Counted from the first letter of the stretch, positions 35,301 to 44,007 are shown. The stretch: 64,000 nt of DNA from Methylotenera_A aquatica (GCA_965601485.1 OZ271846.1:1426001-1490000); one strand, 5' to 3'. Notes: generated by a model from the sequence alone, not told the origin. A program made the numbers and translations.

Positions 35301-38152
35301 TTTCGTAAATTAAGCACGCCTGCATTTACATTAACAGCACCCGTAAAGGTATTAGCGCTCGATAAAACCAGTTTACCAATGCCTGATTTTGATAGCGTTG
35401 TACCGGCTCCAGCAATCGTGGCCGTTACAGTAAAAGTATCGGCTGCATTAATGCTAATATCGCCAAAGTTACTGGCATCAATTGCTAATACGCTAGAGCT
35501 TGAAGCACCAGTCGTTGTTAAGTTAACATCTCCGCCTAATGAATTCGTGCTGTTAGGGCCAGGCGCAGTGCTGATGGCCCTTGTTGTTATGCTTGAAGCG
35601 CTTAAATTAATACTGCCTTCTTTACCGCCAATCCCTGTACCACTACGCACATTAATTGCATCAGTACCCAACGTACCGGTTCCAGTGATTGACACAACCC
35701 CCGCATTACCACCAGCTACCCCGGCGCCGCCATTTGCGTTAATACTCCCTGTAATCGTTCGATTAACACCAGAAATAGTGATATTGCCGGCATTTCTGCC
35801 ATCATATCCAGTATTGCCGTTTCCACCATTGACATTGAGTATAGCTAAATTCACATCGGCTTGAGAGCTGACATTAATATTGCCACCAGCGCCGTTGAAG
35901 GCACCTCTCGTTAACAAGCTGCTGCTAAACACTACATTACCGGAATTAGCTTGATTGGTAATATTAATACTACCAGCTAGACCACCCGCACCCGCTCCAG
36001 TTGCATTGCCATTAACCGCTGTAATAATGGTTCCACTAATGTTTCCAGCATCCAAGTTACTAATATTGACTGTACCAGCATCACCGCCCTTAGCACTACC
36101 CGCAGAAGCCGCACCACCACTTGCGCTAATAGCTGCACTCGAAGTAACGCCTGTTTTGGCAGTAATATCAATTACGCCAGCATTGCCGCCAGCTTGGCCT
36201 CCACCTACGTTGCCAACACTTCCATTTGCCGTAATTGCACCTGTATTTACAGAAGTACCAGCATTTAATGTAACATTACCTGCATTACGCCCAACTGTAG
36301 CTGCCGCGCCTCCAGTTGTCGTAATACTTCCTGCTAAATTAATAGCAGCGGATGATGAAATTATTACATTTCCACCATTTTGATTGGTTGAGACTGTGGC
36401 AATAGTACCACCCACCGTGCTAGTGACGTTTGCACCAGATAAGTTTGCGCCACCAATACCCGTTGCAATAGCAGCATTAATTGCCAAGTTACCTGCATCA
36501 CTACCATCTTTATCTGCTCTTAATGTTAAAACGCCTGATCCTGTCGTGCTTAATGCGGCATTCACATTAATATTGTTATTGGCTTCTAATACCAAACTGT
36601 TATTGGCTGTACCTGTGGCAGCAGCAATATCGAAAGCATTTGATACCGTAATATCATTATTGGCTTGCAAGGTGATGGTGCTGCCAGCTGTAATTCCTGC
36701 AAAACTGCCACCTGCCGCCACATTAAATACGCTATCTAAACTAAGGTCATCAGCAAATGCTTCTGTAATGTCAATGTTAGGATTAAAACCAGCTGTATTT
36801 GTATCAACAACATTACTAAGAGTAATATTTTCAGGATCAAGTAATAAATTACCACCAATGCCATTGGCTGCGCTTAAATCCACGCCACCTGAAAAATTCA
36901 GCAAGCGCTTACCTGAAATTTCTACAAAGCCACCGTTGCCCTCTACTGCGCCACCTTTGGCAGAGGTGCTTCCGTAGTAACGCGTAATATCATCGGCCCA
37001 AACAATCACTTTACCGCCATCACCGCTAACAGTCGCATCCGCAACTAATTTGGCATCGCTACTCACAAATGTTTTAATTGCATTTTGAATACTGGCATTT
37101 TTACCTTGAAAATCGCCACCCACTAAAATGGTGCCGCCGCCTGTTTTGCCCGAAACATTCACTGTGCCCGCGCTAAAGATACCCACATTTTCGCCCAACA
37201 AGTGTACCGTGCCACCTTTTTGGCTAGATGAAGTTGCCGAAATTTCGCCACTATTGATGACTGTTTCAGCACCAGTTAAGCGAATCGTGCCACCATCGCT
37301 TACCATACTATTGGCTTCAATTTTGCCACTATTATTAATCACCGATGTAATTAATCCATCTGCAGCCTTTGTGCTCATCAGCACTTGGCCATTACCCACT
37401 TTAATCAAATGTTTATTCTCAACTAATGTATTCACGCTAGCGCTATCCACCTGCACACTAATCAAACCGCTACCATTAAAATCCAGCGTCATGGCATTAC
37501 CAGCATGCATTGCAACTGTACCTTGCATAGCAGAAATCACACCTTCGTTTCGAACTTCTGGCGCCAGCATTGCCACATAACCACCTTGGCTTGCCTTAAT
37601 GCTGCCCATGTTAACAACGCTACCATTACTGCCAGCAAACTGGTATTTTCCGCTCATAAAATCATCATCAGCAATATTCAAAGTGGTAGCTAGTAGTCCA
37701 CCCACATTCACTCGCGCACCTTGGCCAAATAGTACGCCGTTAGGGTTAATCAGCCATACTTGACCATTAGAATTGAGCTTACCAAAAATCGCACTAGGGT
37801 CGCCTGTCACCACACGGTTGACTGAAATTGCACTGGTGCTATTTTGTATATAATTGACTTCTGCATTGATACCAATATTATAGTTTTGCCAATTAATAAT
37901 CGATTTTTCTGTGCTTTGTACGATATTTAATTTATTGCCTTTTTGCGTAATTGCCGATTGCCCCGCAACCACCTGCCCACCAGAGGGCAGCGCATTGGCT
38001 GCAGGTTCAGCCCAAGTGACTGATTGACTCACCAAACTAAGCAAAGGAAGCAAAACAATAGCGACCGATTTACTGTGCGATTTAGCAATTTCAGACACCA
38101 CTTGCCAAACCTGAGTTGATCGATTAAACACTAGGCGGTAACAATGATTCAT
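32387..38152 (-). CDS. Filamentous-haemagglutinin-like TpsA exoprotein
   Basis: A very large secreted adhesin of about 1921 residues. The best start is 38152: MNHCYRLVFNRSTQVWQVVS is an extended signal peptide (ESPR), and GGAG lies eight bases before it; an ATG at 38173 has no such support. A haemagglutinin-activity/TPS domain follows, with WLINPNGVLFGQGARVNVGG. Then come G/A/N/T-rich beta-helix repeats and several autotransporter-associated strands (GTLTLSGNNTYDGVTSV type). YDG and MBG domains occupy about residues 1500-1800. It is probably surface-bound or released and used in adhesion or biofilm. The 1-base overlap with tpsB marks the operon. Conserved secretion motifs are intact. Confidence 0.92.
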   Translation of the reverse strand: MNHCYRLVFNRSTQVWQVVSEIAKSHSKSVAIVLLPLLSLVSQSVTWAEPAANALPSGGQVVAGQSAITQKGNKLNIVQSTEKSIINWQNYNIGINAEVNYIQNSTSAISVNRVVTGDPSAIFGKLNSNGQVWLINPNGVLFGQGARVNVGGLLATTLNIADDDFMSGKYQFAGSNGSVVNMGSIKASQGGYVAMLAPEVRNEGVISAMQGTVAMHAGNAMTLDFNGSGLISVQVDSASVNTLVENKHLIKVGNGQVLMSTKAADGLITSVINNSGKIEANSMVSDGGTIRLTGAETVINSGEISATSSSQKGGTVHLLGENVGIFSAGTVNVSGKTGGGTILVGGDFQGKNASIQNAIKTFVSSDAKLVADATVSGDGGKVIVWADDITRYYGSTSAKGGAVEGNGGFVEISGKRLLNFSGGVDLSAANGIGGNLLLDPENITLSNVVDTNTAGFNPNIDITEAFADDLSLDSVFNVAAGGSFAGITAGSTITLQANNDITVSNAFDIAAATGTANNSLVLEANNNINVNAALSTTGSGVLTLRADKDGSDAGNLAINAAIATGIGGANLSGANVTSTVGGTIATVSTNQNGGNVIISSSAAINLAGSITTTGGAAATVGRNAGNVTLNAGTSVNTGAITANGSVGNVGGGQAGGNAGVIDITAKTGVTSSAAISASGGAASAGSAKGGDAGTVNISNLDAGNISGTIITAVNGNATGAGAGGLAGSINITNQANSGNVVFSSSLLTRGAFNGAGGNINVSSQADVNLAILNVNGGNGNTGYDGRNAGNITISGVNRTITGSINANGGAGVAGGNAGVVSITGTGTLGTDAINVRSGTGIGGKEGSINLSASSITTRAISTAPGPNSTNSLGGDVNLTTTGASSSSVLAIDASNFGDISINAADTFTVTATIAGAGTTLSKSGIGKLVLSSANTFTGAVNVNAGVLNLRNNTAAGTSAGGITVANGAALELEGGITVDEALTLNGTGVAGAGALRSVSGVNEWEGPITLASDAQINSDAGTLTISGNIGGAEQNLTVGGAGNSLINSVIGTTTGALSKAGAGSLTLGGINTYTGATNVNAGTLLISASERINNASAVTVASGATFNLNNLTETVGSIADAGNIVLGTGSLLAGADNTSTTFSGVISGEADGSFSKTGSGTLTLSGNNTYDGVTSVLDGTLSAAGSNALGTTTGATFVGCGKTLNVNNASLANETINLNSAAVLTGTGAASLSGNVITADNSQIGTTSSVSTLTIGGILSANPGNTLEIIGAGSVTAVNASNNIDIVKITSADNVSLRDIDSMRFSDTASNLTGSLTAIAANNITLQAGGGITATGDILLTSDAFINGFGANALTSTTGRWVVHTSSVAGNTYGSLASGNQAIYGRALRTPTAETGNRYVFSDSPTLNVISTNQSKTYGQDATAAVANAFTATTFVDAAASGGVFTQDTIANSLIGSATSVGSVTTANVNSYAIDVTPITSVNGYTLITKKTAKGTITEATLDLNAVADSKTYDGNTTSSATATATGLVGGDSVTELTQRFAEKNVLGTDGSTLEVNDGYTVKDGNGGKNYTITKKTAKGTITEATLDLNAVADSKTYDGNTTSSATATATGLVGGDSVTELTQRFAEKNVLGTDGSTLEVNDGYTVKDGNGGKNYTITKKTAKGTITPAVVNLVVGSRVYDGTTVFNADAFSTFATGVNGETLNVSGSGGSIASKNAGVAQTLTTGGLILADGSDLAGGLAANYTLDGGTHTATITAASLSITANNSTKFQRTANPLFTSTISGFVGGDTSAVLAGKLDYNTLADAASPVGTYTVTPFGVTASNYTISFVDGALNVTALSGDNISVFNNPTTRPQQALQTFSQQDTGKEINQQGTTKAMINWLDEFGIDDVNYLLPVVQPQVGGVIANGLWGVIKLNYND
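33149..33691. repeat. Perfect 255-base tandem duplication in the adhesin gene
   Basis: Two directly adjacent copies (33149-33403 and 33404-33658) appear identical base for base, with a third partial copy of about 30 bases to 33691. Each unit encodes 85 residues of a YDG-type domain (with SKTYDGNTTSS and LVGGDSVTELTQRF). Perfect identity points to a recent duplication or active homogenisation. Confidence 0.95.
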
Positions 38153-38199
38153 GGTAAAACTCCAATCAGTCAATCTTTAAAATTAATTATGGTTAAGGT

Positions 38200-38312
38200 G
38201 CACCACCAAAAAAATTGGTGCTTAAAATAATTGATAGCAAATATCATGCCATTAATTATTTTTTTAGCTGCTTGAAATATTTAAAGCAAATAGCATGCCA
38301 TTAATTATTTTT
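38200..38312 (-). promoter_or_regulatory. Duplicated 28-base element and inverted repeat upstream of tpsA
   Basis: AGCAAATATCATGCCATTAA... at 38236-38263 and AGCAAATAGCATGCCATTAA... at 38285-38312 are direct repeats 49 bases apart with one mismatch. Between them and the gene is an inverted repeat GCACCA/TGGTGC (38200-38205 and 38216-38221). Placed 50-160 bases upstream of the tpsA start, they could be tandem binding sites or a duplicated promoter. No regulator is identified. Confidence 0.45.
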
Positions 38313-38526
38313 AAGCGTAAAAAAACACGTCCCCTTAATAATCAATATTAATAATTTGACAGAACCGGTAAAAATTGCTCAAAAAATTAAGCACATAGAA
38401 TCATCCAATTGAGCTGATAGAACATAAAATAAACCTGTCCGCCAACATTGGCATATGCGTTAAACCAGAACACAGCGCAAAAGCCGATGTGTTAGTGATT
38501 AGAGCCGATAGTTGATATGGCTGGAT

Positions 38527-38548
38527 TTTCACTTTAAGAAAAGTGAAA
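38527..38548 (-). terminator. Hairpin downstream of the tRNA-Gly/Cys transcript
   Basis: TTTCACTT (38527-38534) and AAGTGAAA (38541-38548) form a perfect 8-bp stem about 35 bases beyond the 3' end of tRNA-Cys on the minus strand. The T-run after it is weak. It may end the pgsA-tRNA transcript. The rest of the 38313-38526 gap shows no gene. Confidence 0.4.
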
Positions 38549-38581
38549 GATTAATAGCTTGGAGGGGTATAAAATAGGTAT

Positions 38582-38655
38582 TGGAGGCGCGAGCCGGAGT
38601 CGAACCGGCCTAAACGGCTTTGCAGGCCGCGGCATAACCGCTTTGCTATCGCGCC
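38582..38655 (-). tRNA. tRNA-Cys(GCA)
   Basis: Acceptor GGCGCGA pairs with TCGCGCC-type 3' strand. The anticodon stem GCGGC/GCCGT encloses loop CTGCAAA, anticodon GCA. The T-arm GCCGGTTCGACTCCGGC, discriminator U and encoded CCA are present. It follows tRNA-Gly on the same strand, as in the conserved pgsA-glyW-cysT arrangement. Confidence 0.97.
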
Positions 38656-38754
38656 TTACAGAAGAGCACCTAAATTAAACAAAGTGCCAAAAATTTAGAT
38701 GCCTCAAACTAAAACGGCGAAAGCATGCATGCATTCGCCGTATCATTTATTATT

Positions 38755-38830
<76 letters not shown>

Positions 38831-38940
38831 GTCGTCAAAACTGCAAGCATTATAGCGGTTTTCGGTGCAGCGTCAAGACTAGATCGACTAATTAATCACT
38901 ATATTGTGCGATTAATTTTTTACGAAAAATTTTATTGAAT

Positions 38941-39534
38941 TCATTCTTTAAGATGTGGCCAAGCCGCTTTTAGATAATAAGCCATTGATAACAATGTTAA
39001 AAAAGCAGCAAAAATGATCAAAATTTGACCTACAAATTTAGTATTAAAATCGCCTAACGCGCCTAAATTCAATTTGTCGTAATACAGCAATAAAAATATA
39101 GCGATCATTTGCGCCGCTGTTTTGACTTTTCCAATTGTAGCAACCGCCACATTACTACTTTTACCAGTCCCTGCCATCCATTCGCGCAAGGCGCTAATAG
39201 CGATTTCGCGGCCAATAATGATTAAAGCAATCACAGCACCAATGCGTTCAAACTCAACCAATACAATCAATGCGGCTGCAACCATCAGTTTATCGGCCAC
39301 TGGGTCTAAAAAGGCACCAAAATTAGAGGTTTGATTAAATTTACGTGCCCAAAAGCCATCCAGCCAATCGGTAAATGCCGCCAAGGCAAAAACGCCAGCG
39401 GCGGTAGCATTAACCCAATGCGCTGGAAATGCGGCCAAAGTAATGGCACTTTTCGGCAAATAAAAGATACCGACAAATACAGGAATCAGCGCGATTCTTA
39501 GCACGGTTAAAAGATTTGGAATTTTCCACAACAT
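38941..39534 (-). CDS. pgsA: CDP-diacylglycerol-glycerol-3-phosphate 3-phosphatidyltransferase PgsA
   Basis: Inner-membrane enzyme of 197 residues that makes phosphatidylglycerophosphate. The CDP-alcohol phosphotransferase signature D-G-x2-A-R-x8-G-x3-D-x3-D is seen as DWLDGFWARKF then FGAFLDPVADK. Several membrane helices are present, and the length matches the family. It lies downstream of uvrC and upstream of tRNA-Gly, a conserved order in proteobacteria. Confidence 0.94.
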   Translation of the reverse strand: MLWKIPNLLTVLRIALIPVFVGIFYLPKSAITLAAFPAHWVNATAAGVFALAAFTDWLDGFWARKFNQTSNFGAFLDPVADKLMVAAALIVLVEFERIGAVIALIIIGREIAISALREWMAGTGKSSNVAVATIGKVKTAAQMIAIFLLLYYDKLNLGALGDFNTKFVGQILIIFAAFLTLLSMAYYLKAAWPHLKE

Positions 39535-39555
39535 ATTATTTTATACTTTATTGAA

Positions 39556-39706
39556 GTTAAGGATGTCTCTATAAATTTAAGTTTTAAAGTCAAATAAGGC
39601 ACAATTGAAAAATAATTACGCATCATATGGTTAATATGTTAGGAATTATTTTTTATGAGTAACGCCGCGTGACGACAAAGAATAAATTTTTAGAGACATT
39701 CTTAAT
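39556..39706. repeat. Nested palindromic repeat between uvrC and pgsA
   Basis: Outer arms AAGGATGTCTCTATAAATTT (39559-39578) and AAATTTTTAGAGACATTCTT (39684-39703) are inverted copies with a few mismatches. Inner arms AAAAATAATT and AATTATTTTT flank the core CATATGGTTAATATGTTAGG. The core and the AAGGC/GAGTAACGCC arms resemble the copy at 19.94 kb. The outer right arm overlaps the uvrC stop codon. It looks like a MITE or REP-like element and may act as a terminator or mRNA stabiliser. Confidence 0.65.
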
Positions 39707-41501
39707 GTAGTTGTTCGTAAATTTTAATTGCCAAGGCTTGACTAATGCCATCTACTTGCGCAATTTCGTCCATACTAGCACTTTTCACACCATCTAATCC
39801 ACCAAAGCGCGTTAGCAGGGCTTTACGGCGTTTAGCGCCCACGCCTTCTATGTCTTCCAAGCTTGAGGTAATACGTGCTTTGGCGCGCTTGGCACGATGG
39901 CCTGTAATGGCAAAACGATGCGCCTCATCGCGAATTTGTTGCAATAAATGCAAGCCTTGATTATCTTTTTCAAGGTTTAGCATTTCACCTGTGTCTGAAA
40001 AAATCATGGTTTCTAAACCTGGCCTGCGCTCTTCGCCTTTGGCAATGCCGATTAGCAAAATATCTTCTAGGCCCACTTCTTGCATCACTTCAATCGCAAC
40101 ACCCAACTGGCCCTTTCCACCATCGATAAACACCAAATCAGGACGCGCGCCCTCACCCACCGCTACTTTTTTGTAACGCCGCATTAATACATCACGCATG
40201 GCGGCATAATCATCTCCGGGCGTAATACCTGTGATGTTGTAGCGCCTGTATTCACTATTTTGTAGATTGCCTTTATCAAAAACCACGCAACTGCCCACCG
40301 TAGCTTCCCCCATAGTGTGGCTAATATCAAAACATTCAATACGCTCAGTGGTTTCAGGCAAATTAAGTGCTTTGCGTAGCTCAATCAAGCGCACTTCTTG
40401 GTTGCTGCTTGCTGCTTGCTTTTGCGTTAGCGCAAGCTCAGCATTGGTTTGTGCCATTTTTAGCCATACGCGTTTATCGCCTATGGCGTTAGTAATGATT
40501 TTAATTTTGCGACCAGATTGCTCACTGAAAGCCAATTCAAAGGTTTTAGTGTCAACCTCAGCGCCGCATACAATCATAGGTGGAGTATTTTGCGCTACAT
40601 AATGCTGGGTTAAAAAAGCTTCTACGGTTTCTACTAAATCTGCATCTTGGGTGTTTTTTGGCATAAAACTTTTATCGCCCAAATGGCGCCCACCACGAAT
40701 CATCACCAAGTTAATGCAATGCTGGCCTGCAATATTGGCGCAGGCAATCACATCGGCATCCGATACGCTAAAATCACTGACAAACTGTTTAGCTTGCACT
40801 TGGCGCAAGGCTTGCATGCGGTCTCTAAAGACCACCGCCATTTCGTACTCCTGATTCGCTGCCGCCGTATTCATTTTGTCGCCTAATGTATTCATCACCT
40901 CATTGGTTTTGCCTTCCAAAAATAGCGCGGCCATATTCGCATCATGCGCATAATCTTCAGCGCAAATGTAATTAACACAAGGCGCGGTGCAGCGTTCAAT
41001 TTGATATTGCAAACATGGACGGCTACGGTTGGCGAATACGGTATTTTCGCAAGTACGTAATTTAAAAACTTTTTGCAAAAGCTGAATGCTTTCGCGCACC
41101 GCTACACTGTTTGGAAAAGGGCCGAAGTAGCGAGAGCCTTTGCGCTGCGAGCCACGGTGAAAAGCTAAGCGGGAGAATTTATCACCTGTTAAGGTGATGT
41201 AAGGATAAGACTTATCATCGCGAAACAACACGTTGTAACGCGGCATTAAGCCTTTAATCAGATTGTTTTCTAACAGCAGCGCTTCTGCTTCGCTTCTTGT
41301 TACCGTCGTTTCAATTTTGACTATATTACTCACCATCATGCGTGTACGCGGACTAGGTAAGTTTTTATTAAAATAGCTAGAAACGCGCTTTTTAATATCT
41401 TTGGCTTTACCTACGTAAATTACCTCGTCCGTGGCGTTAATCATGCGATAAACGCCAGGCAAATTAGGCAGGTTTTTTAAAATGGGCTTGGGATCAAACA
41501 T
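39702..41501 (-). CDS. uvrC: UvrABC excinuclease subunit C
   Basis: A 599-residue nucleotide-excision-repair nuclease. An N-terminal GIY-YIG domain (PGVYRMINATDEVIYVGKAK) makes the 3' cut. A UVR motif follows near 200, and an RNase H-like C-terminal nuclease (ECFDISHTMGEATVGSCVVF; LVFIDGGKGQLGVA) makes the 5' cut. Tandem helix-hairpin-helix motifs end the protein. Length is typical and the frame is intact. Confidence 0.95.
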   Translation of the reverse strand: MFDPKPILKNLPNLPGVYRMINATDEVIYVGKAKDIKKRVSSYFNKNLPSPRTRMMVSNIVKIETTVTRSEAEALLLENNLIKGLMPRYNVLFRDDKSYPYITLTGDKFSRLAFHRGSQRKGSRYFGPFPNSVAVRESIQLLQKVFKLRTCENTVFANRSRPCLQYQIERCTAPCVNYICAEDYAHDANMAALFLEGKTNEVMNTLGDKMNTAAANQEYEMAVVFRDRMQALRQVQAKQFVSDFSVSDADVIACANIAGQHCINLVMIRGGRHLGDKSFMPKNTQDADLVETVEAFLTQHYVAQNTPPMIVCGAEVDTKTFELAFSEQSGRKIKIITNAIGDKRVWLKMAQTNAELALTQKQAASSNQEVRLIELRKALNLPETTERIECFDISHTMGEATVGSCVVFDKGNLQNSEYRRYNITGITPGDDYAAMRDVLMRRYKKVAVGEGARPDLVFIDGGKGQLGVAIEVMQEVGLEDILLIGIAKGEERRPGLETMIFSDTGEMLNLEKDNQGLHLLQQIRDEAHRFAITGHRAKRAKARITSSLEDIEGVGAKRRKALLTRFGGLDGVKSASMDEIAQVDGISQALAIKIYEQLH

Positions 41502-41540
41502 CCAAATATTTTAGCACCGTCCAAGCTAATTTTAGTGGCT

Positions 41541-41723
41541 TCATTCGTCCAGCAATTGCCCGCCTATCGCCCAATCTTCATAAGCCACTTCTTCAAACGT
41601 AATATACGTATAGGGCTTTGGTTTATTGGCCACGCGCTCTAGAGTTTCGGTGATTTCTTTGGCAATTTGGGCTTTTTGTTCGCGACTTACCTCGCCTGCA
41701 AGTTTGATATTGATGTATGGCAT
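41541..41723 (-). CDS. 4-oxalocrotonate tautomerase family protein
   Basis: A 60-residue protein MPYINIKLAGEVSREQKAQI... Removal of the initiator Met exposes the catalytic Pro1 typical of the tautomerase superfamily, and the length matches 4-OT monomers (about 62). AAGGAG precedes the ATG. No aromatic degradation genes are nearby, so the substrate is not known. Confidence 0.82.
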   Translation of the reverse strand: MPYINIKLAGEVSREQKAQIAKEITETLERVANKPKPYTYITFEEVAYEDWAIGGQLLDE

Positions 41724-41747
41724 ATGGTTACTCCTTAAATTAAATGT

Positions 41748-42428
41748 TTAATGATGGTGATTATCTGGCGGCTTTGCAGGTGCGACTTGCTTTAGCGTTA
41801 GCCGAATATCATTAGCTAATTTCAATGTCACCACCAATATTAAAGCTGAAATAAGTAACGATAAAATGGGGTCTGCCGCCATCCAACCTGTGAAGTGAAT
41901 CACAGCACCTGCTAACAATGCCGCCACCGAGCCTAGCAAATCACCCAACACATGTAAAAATGCGGCGCGATGATTCAAATTTTCGTTTGCGCCATGATGA
42001 TGCGCTTGATGATGCAAACGCTTAGCAACGAGGATATTGATGATTAAACCGACAAACGCAATCAGCATGACATAACTACCTGTGACAATGGGTGGATTTT
42101 TTATGCGCTGAATCGATTCAAACACAATCCAAGCAACCACGGCAAACATCATCGCTACATTAATGATTGATGCCCAAATTTCTATAGGGTTTTGGCCAGA
42201 TGCATGTTTTGCTGATGGATTTTTTTGAGCTTGATTAACTGCAAACCAAGCCAGCGCCAGCGCAAACACATCTGAAAACATATGCCACGCATCACCTAAT
42301 AAGGCCAGTGATTGTGTCCAAATACCGCATGCAAACTCAATAACTGCAAATGCTAAAATTAGAAAAAATGGGACAGCGAATGGGTTGCTATGAGAATGGC
42401 TGTAATTGTCTGACTGCTGGTTGTTCAA
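41748..42428 (-). CDS. Cation diffusion facilitator (CDF) metal transporter, short form
   Basis: A 226-residue inner-membrane protein with about six helices. The metal-site motif is GDAWHMFSD in helix 2, and HVLGDLLGS in helix 5 completes the H-x3-D pair. Histidine-rich loops occur (YSHSHSNP; LHHQAHHHG; terminal DNHHH). The C-terminal cytosolic domain of most CDF proteins is nearly absent, as in some short CDFs. It probably exports Zn2+ or a similar divalent cation. It lies 24 bases upstream of the tautomerase on the same strand. Confidence 0.85.
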   Translation of the reverse strand: MNNQQSDNYSHSHSNPFAVPFFLILAFAVIEFACGIWTQSLALLGDAWHMFSDVFALALAWFAVNQAQKNPSAKHASGQNPIEIWASIINVAMMFAVVAWIVFESIQRIKNPPIVTGSYVMLIAFVGLIINILVAKRLHHQAHHHGANENLNHRAAFLHVLGDLLGSVAALLAGAVIHFTGWMAADPILSLLISALILVVTLKLANDIRLTLKQVAPAKPPDNHHH

Positions 42429-42540
42429 TTCATGGCCTTAATAAGTGTGTTGGAAATGCACTTGATTCTTTTAAAGAATCATACAAGAATTTGCGGCTTT
42501 GCCACTATAATTTTGCCATGCAATCTTTGAAACTTTTAAA

Positions 42541-43398
42541 ATGCTAAGTTACCGCCACGCCTTTCATGCAGGCAATCATGCCGATGTTCTAAAGCATTAT
42601 GTGCTTAGCGTTGTCCTGGCTTATTTTAATGAAAAAGCAGCACCTTACTTTTATATTGATACTCATGCTGGTGCTGGCATGTATGCATTAAGAACTGAGT
42701 TTGCTCAAAAAAATGCCGAGTTTGAAACTGGTATTGCGCGATTAATTCATGCCGAAAATCTGCCACAATCACTGGCTAATTATGTGGCATTGATTCAAGA
42801 ATTTAATCAAAACAATCGTTTAACTTTGTACCCTGGCTCACCCAAAATTGCTGATTCGCTAATACGCGCTAAAGATAAAATGCGACTTTTTGAGCTGCAT
42901 CCTAATGATTACGCCTTATTGCTTCAAAACTTTAGCAATGAAAATGGCAAATTAGATAATGCCGTTAAAGTGAATCAGCAGGATGGCTTTGCAGGCTTAA
43001 AAGCCTGCTTGCCTCCACCAACAAAGCGTTCCGCAGTATTGATTGACCCACCTTATGAGCAAAAAGAGGATTATCAGCGTGTGGTGGATTGCATACAAGA
43101 TAGCTTAAAGCGGTTTGCCACTGGCACTTTTATAGTTTGGTATCCATTGTTGCAACGGCCCGAACCAGCGCAAATGCTGGCAGACTTAGCTAAACTCAAT
43201 CTGAAAAATTGGTTAAACATTCAATTGACTGTGCAAGCACCCAGCGCAAAAGGATTTGGCATGCATGGTAACGGTATGTTTATTATAAATCCGCCTTATA
43301 TTTTACCTAAGCTGCTTAATGAATCCATGCCGATTCTGACCAATTTATTAAGCTTGGATGACACGTCGAATTATCAACTCACAAGCCATATAACATAA
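42541..43398 (+). CDS. rlmJ: 23S rRNA (adenine-N6)-methyltransferase RlmJ
   Basis: A 285-residue enzyme making m6A2030 in 23S rRNA. The start MLSYRHAFHAGNHADVLKH is the RlmJ signature. YIDTHAGAGMY forms the SAM loop and IDPPYEQKEDY holds the DPPY catalytic motif. Length fits the family (about 280). It is divergent from the CDF gene. Confidence 0.93.
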   Translation: MLSYRHAFHAGNHADVLKHYVLSVVLAYFNEKAAPYFYIDTHAGAGMYALRTEFAQKNAEFETGIARLIHAENLPQSLANYVALIQEFNQNNRLTLYPGSPKIADSLIRAKDKMRLFELHPNDYALLLQNFSNENGKLDNAVKVNQQDGFAGLKACLPPPTKRSAVLIDPPYEQKEDYQRVVDCIQDSLKRFATGTFIVWYPLLQRPEPAQMLADLAKLNLKNWLNIQLTVQAPSAKGFGMHGNGMFIINPPYILPKLLNESMPILTNLLSLDDTSNYQLTSHIT

Positions 43399-43440
43399 GT
43401 TAAAATACGCATATACTTTTAGATTAATTTAGGAAACCGA

Positions 43441-43983
43441 ATGCAACCAAAAACCAAACCAACTTCAGGCGAATATAAACAGGGCAGCATCATGTCCAAT
43501 ATTTTATTTGGTAGCCGCTGGTTACAATTGCCACTTTATTTAGGCTTAATTATCGCGCAAGCCGTCTATGTGTTTTTCTTTGGCGTTGAACTGGTGCATT
43601 TAGTCCAAAAAGCTACTCAACTGGTTGAAGCAGATATCATGTTGATTGTATTGGGTTTAATTGATGTGGTGATGATTTCCAACTTGCTGATTATGGTGAT
43701 TGTGGGCGGTTACGAAACATTTGTTTCGCGTCTAAACCTTAGCGGTCACCCAGACGAACCTGATTGGTTATCACATGTGAATGCCAATTTGCTAAAGGTA
43801 AAATTGGCCACAGCGATTATTGGTATTTCATCGATTCATTTGCTAAAAACATTTATTAATGCCGAAAACTTAACCGACAAAGTAATGATGTGGCAGACGA
43901 TTATTCACATAACGTTTGTTTTATCGGCGGTGGCAATTGCTTACATCGATAAATTAATGGCACATAGCAGTGTTGATCATTAA
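43441..43983 (+). CDS. YqhA/UPF0114-family membrane protein
   Basis: A 180-residue membrane protein. The core MSNILFGSRWLQLPLYLGLI, about four helices and the loop VGGYETFVSRLNLSGHPDEP are typical of the TIGR00645/YqhA family. The start at 43441 has AGGA seven bases upstream, adding 18 residues before the usual MSNILF. Function of the family is unknown. It lies 42 bases after rlmJ. Confidence 0.85.
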   Translation: MQPKTKPTSGEYKQGSIMSNILFGSRWLQLPLYLGLIIAQAVYVFFFGVELVHLVQKATQLVEADIMLIVLGLIDVVMISNLLIMVIVGGYETFVSRLNLSGHPDEPDWLSHVNANLLKVKLATAIIGISSIHLLKTFINAENLTDKVMMWQTIIHITFVLSAVAIAYIDKLMAHSSVDH

Positions 43984-44007
43984 TCGCAAAGCATTAATAA
44001 CAAAATA

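Noticed and set aside
34041..37580. Series of long plus-strand open frames (such as 35130-35864) opposite the adhesin gene
   Set aside because: They are antisense to tpsA. The repetitive Gly/Ala/Asn/Thr codons of the adhesin read as Val/Pro/Leu-rich stretches with few stops on the other strand. No ribosome sites and no known domains.
38153..38173. Upstream ATG at 38173 as the tpsA start
   Set aside because: The extended signal peptide begins at the Met at 38152, which has GGAG at proper spacing; the seven extra residues do not fit an ESPR.
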